7,099 nucleotides of DNA, taken from Spirochaetaceae bacterium (GTDB taxonomy: Bacteria > Spirochaetota > Spirochaetia > B11-G9). The notes below the pieces were generated by a model. That model had not been told where the DNA came from and ran no database searches. It saw only the letters and a list, made by a program, of their open reading frames with translations. Both the position numbers and the translations under genes were made by a program. This document shows, piece by piece, positions 6,158 through 7,099 of this stretch (the first letter of the stretch is position 1; every line of letters begins with the position of its first letter). The DNA lies in assembly GCA_030600745.1 (NCBI GenBank), contig JAUVLL010000172.1:1-7099 (forward strand). Reading direction: 5' to 3'.

Positions 6158-7062
6158 TTTTTACTCCTTTTATCCTTTTTATTTTTTTCTATTAAATTAA
6201 TATATTCCAATAGTCTGGTAACTTTTGGAACAATCTCATATTCCATAAGATCACCAATAAGAATAGAATCATTTACGTCAAAAGCATCTACCAATTCAAG
6301 TAGAACATCATTAAATCCTTTATAAAAATCATTAAAACTTTCGTTATCTATAGATTTTTTGGTAATATCTGTATATCCAAATTCTTTAAGAAATGGGAAA
6401 ATTCTGATCAATTTTTCTGAAAGTTCTATAAAATTAAGAACAGAACCAATAGCATGTTTATCATCTCCTGTCTGCAGCATAACGGATACATCAGATATTA
6501 CCGGAATTAACTCATTTAACTTTTTTGATGTTTCAAATAGTTCTGAAAATGGAGATGTAACTTCTTTTATTCTATTTTTGAGCATTCCGGCAATATTCTG
6601 AAGTAGGAGAATAAGTGGTTGCCCATTATTTTGTCTGTCGAAATTACTTACCAGTTTTTCCAATTCAAGTGTTTCATCGGCTGTTTGATTCTTTCGGGCA
6701 AAAAAGAAATCCATGGATTTTTTTATAAAGGGCAGTTCTGACAACAGATCCTCTGTAAGTGTTTTATTTTCTGATTTTATTGAATCATGAAGTAGTGTTA
6801 TATATTGATAAAGAGTTTGAAGATCTGATATGTACTTCGAGGATTCTGAGATCGCTGTGAGATCAAGTTTTTCTATTGTATCGAGAAGAATATCCCCCCA
6901 TTTCTCTTCCTGGAGTGTAAGCTCTTCATTATTCCGGATTACATTTGTCAGTATATATCCCGATTTGCCCAGCCAGTCAGAAAGACCTGAAATAAGTTCA
7001 TTCAGAGATTTTTCATTCTCAATAGTTACATCAAAGGGCTCATTGTTCAGCGTAATTATCAT
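6154..7062 (-). CDS. Helical protein of unknown function in a flagellar operon
   Basis: A 302-residue protein I cannot assign. It has no signal peptide or membrane segment and is acidic apart from a Lys-rich tail (294-302). The first 45 residues look like two strands around a helix (MIITLNNEPFDVTI, then NELISGLSDWLGKSG and YILTNVI). The rest reads as amphipathic helices. Two segments resemble each other: GDDKHAIGSVLNF (199-211) and VNDSILIGDLMEY (263-275), with a looser third at 97-110, so the helical part may contain repeats. The ATG at 7062 has GGGAG (7072-7068) 5-6 nt upstream, a strong site. Its stop overlaps the PilZ TTG start as TTGA, so the two are probably translated together and may work together. 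A chaperone or adaptor role near the flagellum is only a guess from context. Confidence 0.85.
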   Translation of the reverse strand: MIITLNNEPFDVTIENEKSLNELISGLSDWLGKSGYILTNVIRNNEELTLQEEKWGDILLDTIEKLDLTAISESSKYISDLQTLYQYITLLHDSIKSENKTLTEDLLSELPFIKKSMDFFFARKNQTADETLELEKLVSNFDRQNNGQPLILLLQNIAGMLKNRIKEVTSPFSELFETSKKLNELIPVISDVSVMLQTGDDKHAIGSVLNFIELSEKLIRIFPFLKEFGYTDITKKSIDNESFNDFYKGFNDVLLELVDAFDVNDSILIGDLMEYEIVPKVTRLLEYINLIEKNKKDKRSKN

Positions 7063-7099
7063 ATAATCTCCCGGTTATAATTATCAATTATTATTGCTA
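7063..7099 (-). promoter_or_regulatory. Ribosome-binding site and short leader of the 302-residue gene
   Basis: On the minus strand GGGAG at 7072-7068 lies 5-6 nt before the ATG. The rest of this 37-nt edge is AT-rich with stops in several frames; I cannot tell whether it holds the end of an upstream gene or a promoter. Confidence 0.5.

Noticed and set aside
6359..7066. Plus-strand open frames opposite the 302-residue gene
   Set aside because: Ser/Phe/Ile-rich translations typical of antisense frames; no ribosome-binding or family evidence.
1..7099. CRISPR array, insertion sequence, tRNA, rRNA, riboswitch or defence system
   Set aside because: No regularly spaced repeats, transposase, terminal inverted repeats or structured RNA signature seen; nearly all bases are in flagellar, signalling or tRNA-modification genes.

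Overview
The window is AT-rich DNA carrying flagellar, cyclic-di-GMP and tRNA-modification genes. The most likely source is a free-living or host-associated spirochete (Spirochaetales). The reasons are the long 414-residue FlgL, the tail-to-tail flgK-flgL-fliW-csrA and tsaE-tsaB-HD-GYP blocks, and the membrane-anchored YcgR-like PilZ protein. This placement comes from remembered gene order and protein style, not a search; clostridia also use a flgK-flgL-fliW-csrA order.

Plus strand, 1-2518: the 3' end of flgK, then complete flgL, fliW and csrA, tightly packed (4-nt gap, 25-nt gap, 7-nt overlap). FlgK and FlgL form the hook-filament junction. FliW and CsrA are the known partner-switch pair that ties flagellin translation to flagellin export. 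The short flgL-fliW gap holds three GGA motifs and a duplicated Shine-Dalgarno-like unit, so CsrA could act on its own transcript.

Minus strand, 7062 down to 2505: six genes read as one probable operon. In transcription order they are an unrecognised 302-residue helical protein, a membrane-anchored YcgR-like PilZ protein, an unrecognised 87-residue protein, tsaE, tsaB and a PAS/HD-GYP phosphodiesterase. A cyclic-di-GMP reader and a cyclic-di-GMP eraser thus bracket two t6A tRNA-modification genes. Three junctions use 4-nt NTGA overlaps with non-ATG starts: TTGA, CTGA and GTGA. The CTG start for tsaE is my inference; it restores the family's N-terminus, which the first conventional start codon would remove.

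The two blocks converge at 2505-2518, where csrA and the HD-GYP gene overlap by 14 nt and both TAA stops lie in the arms of a small hairpin. I see no mobile element, CRISPR array, tRNA, rRNA or strong intrinsic terminator, and no gene-free stretch over 300 bases. I do not see a convincing wholly new system. The best leads are the CTG start, the two unrecognised proteins beside the PilZ gene, and the possible CsrA target upstream of fliW.
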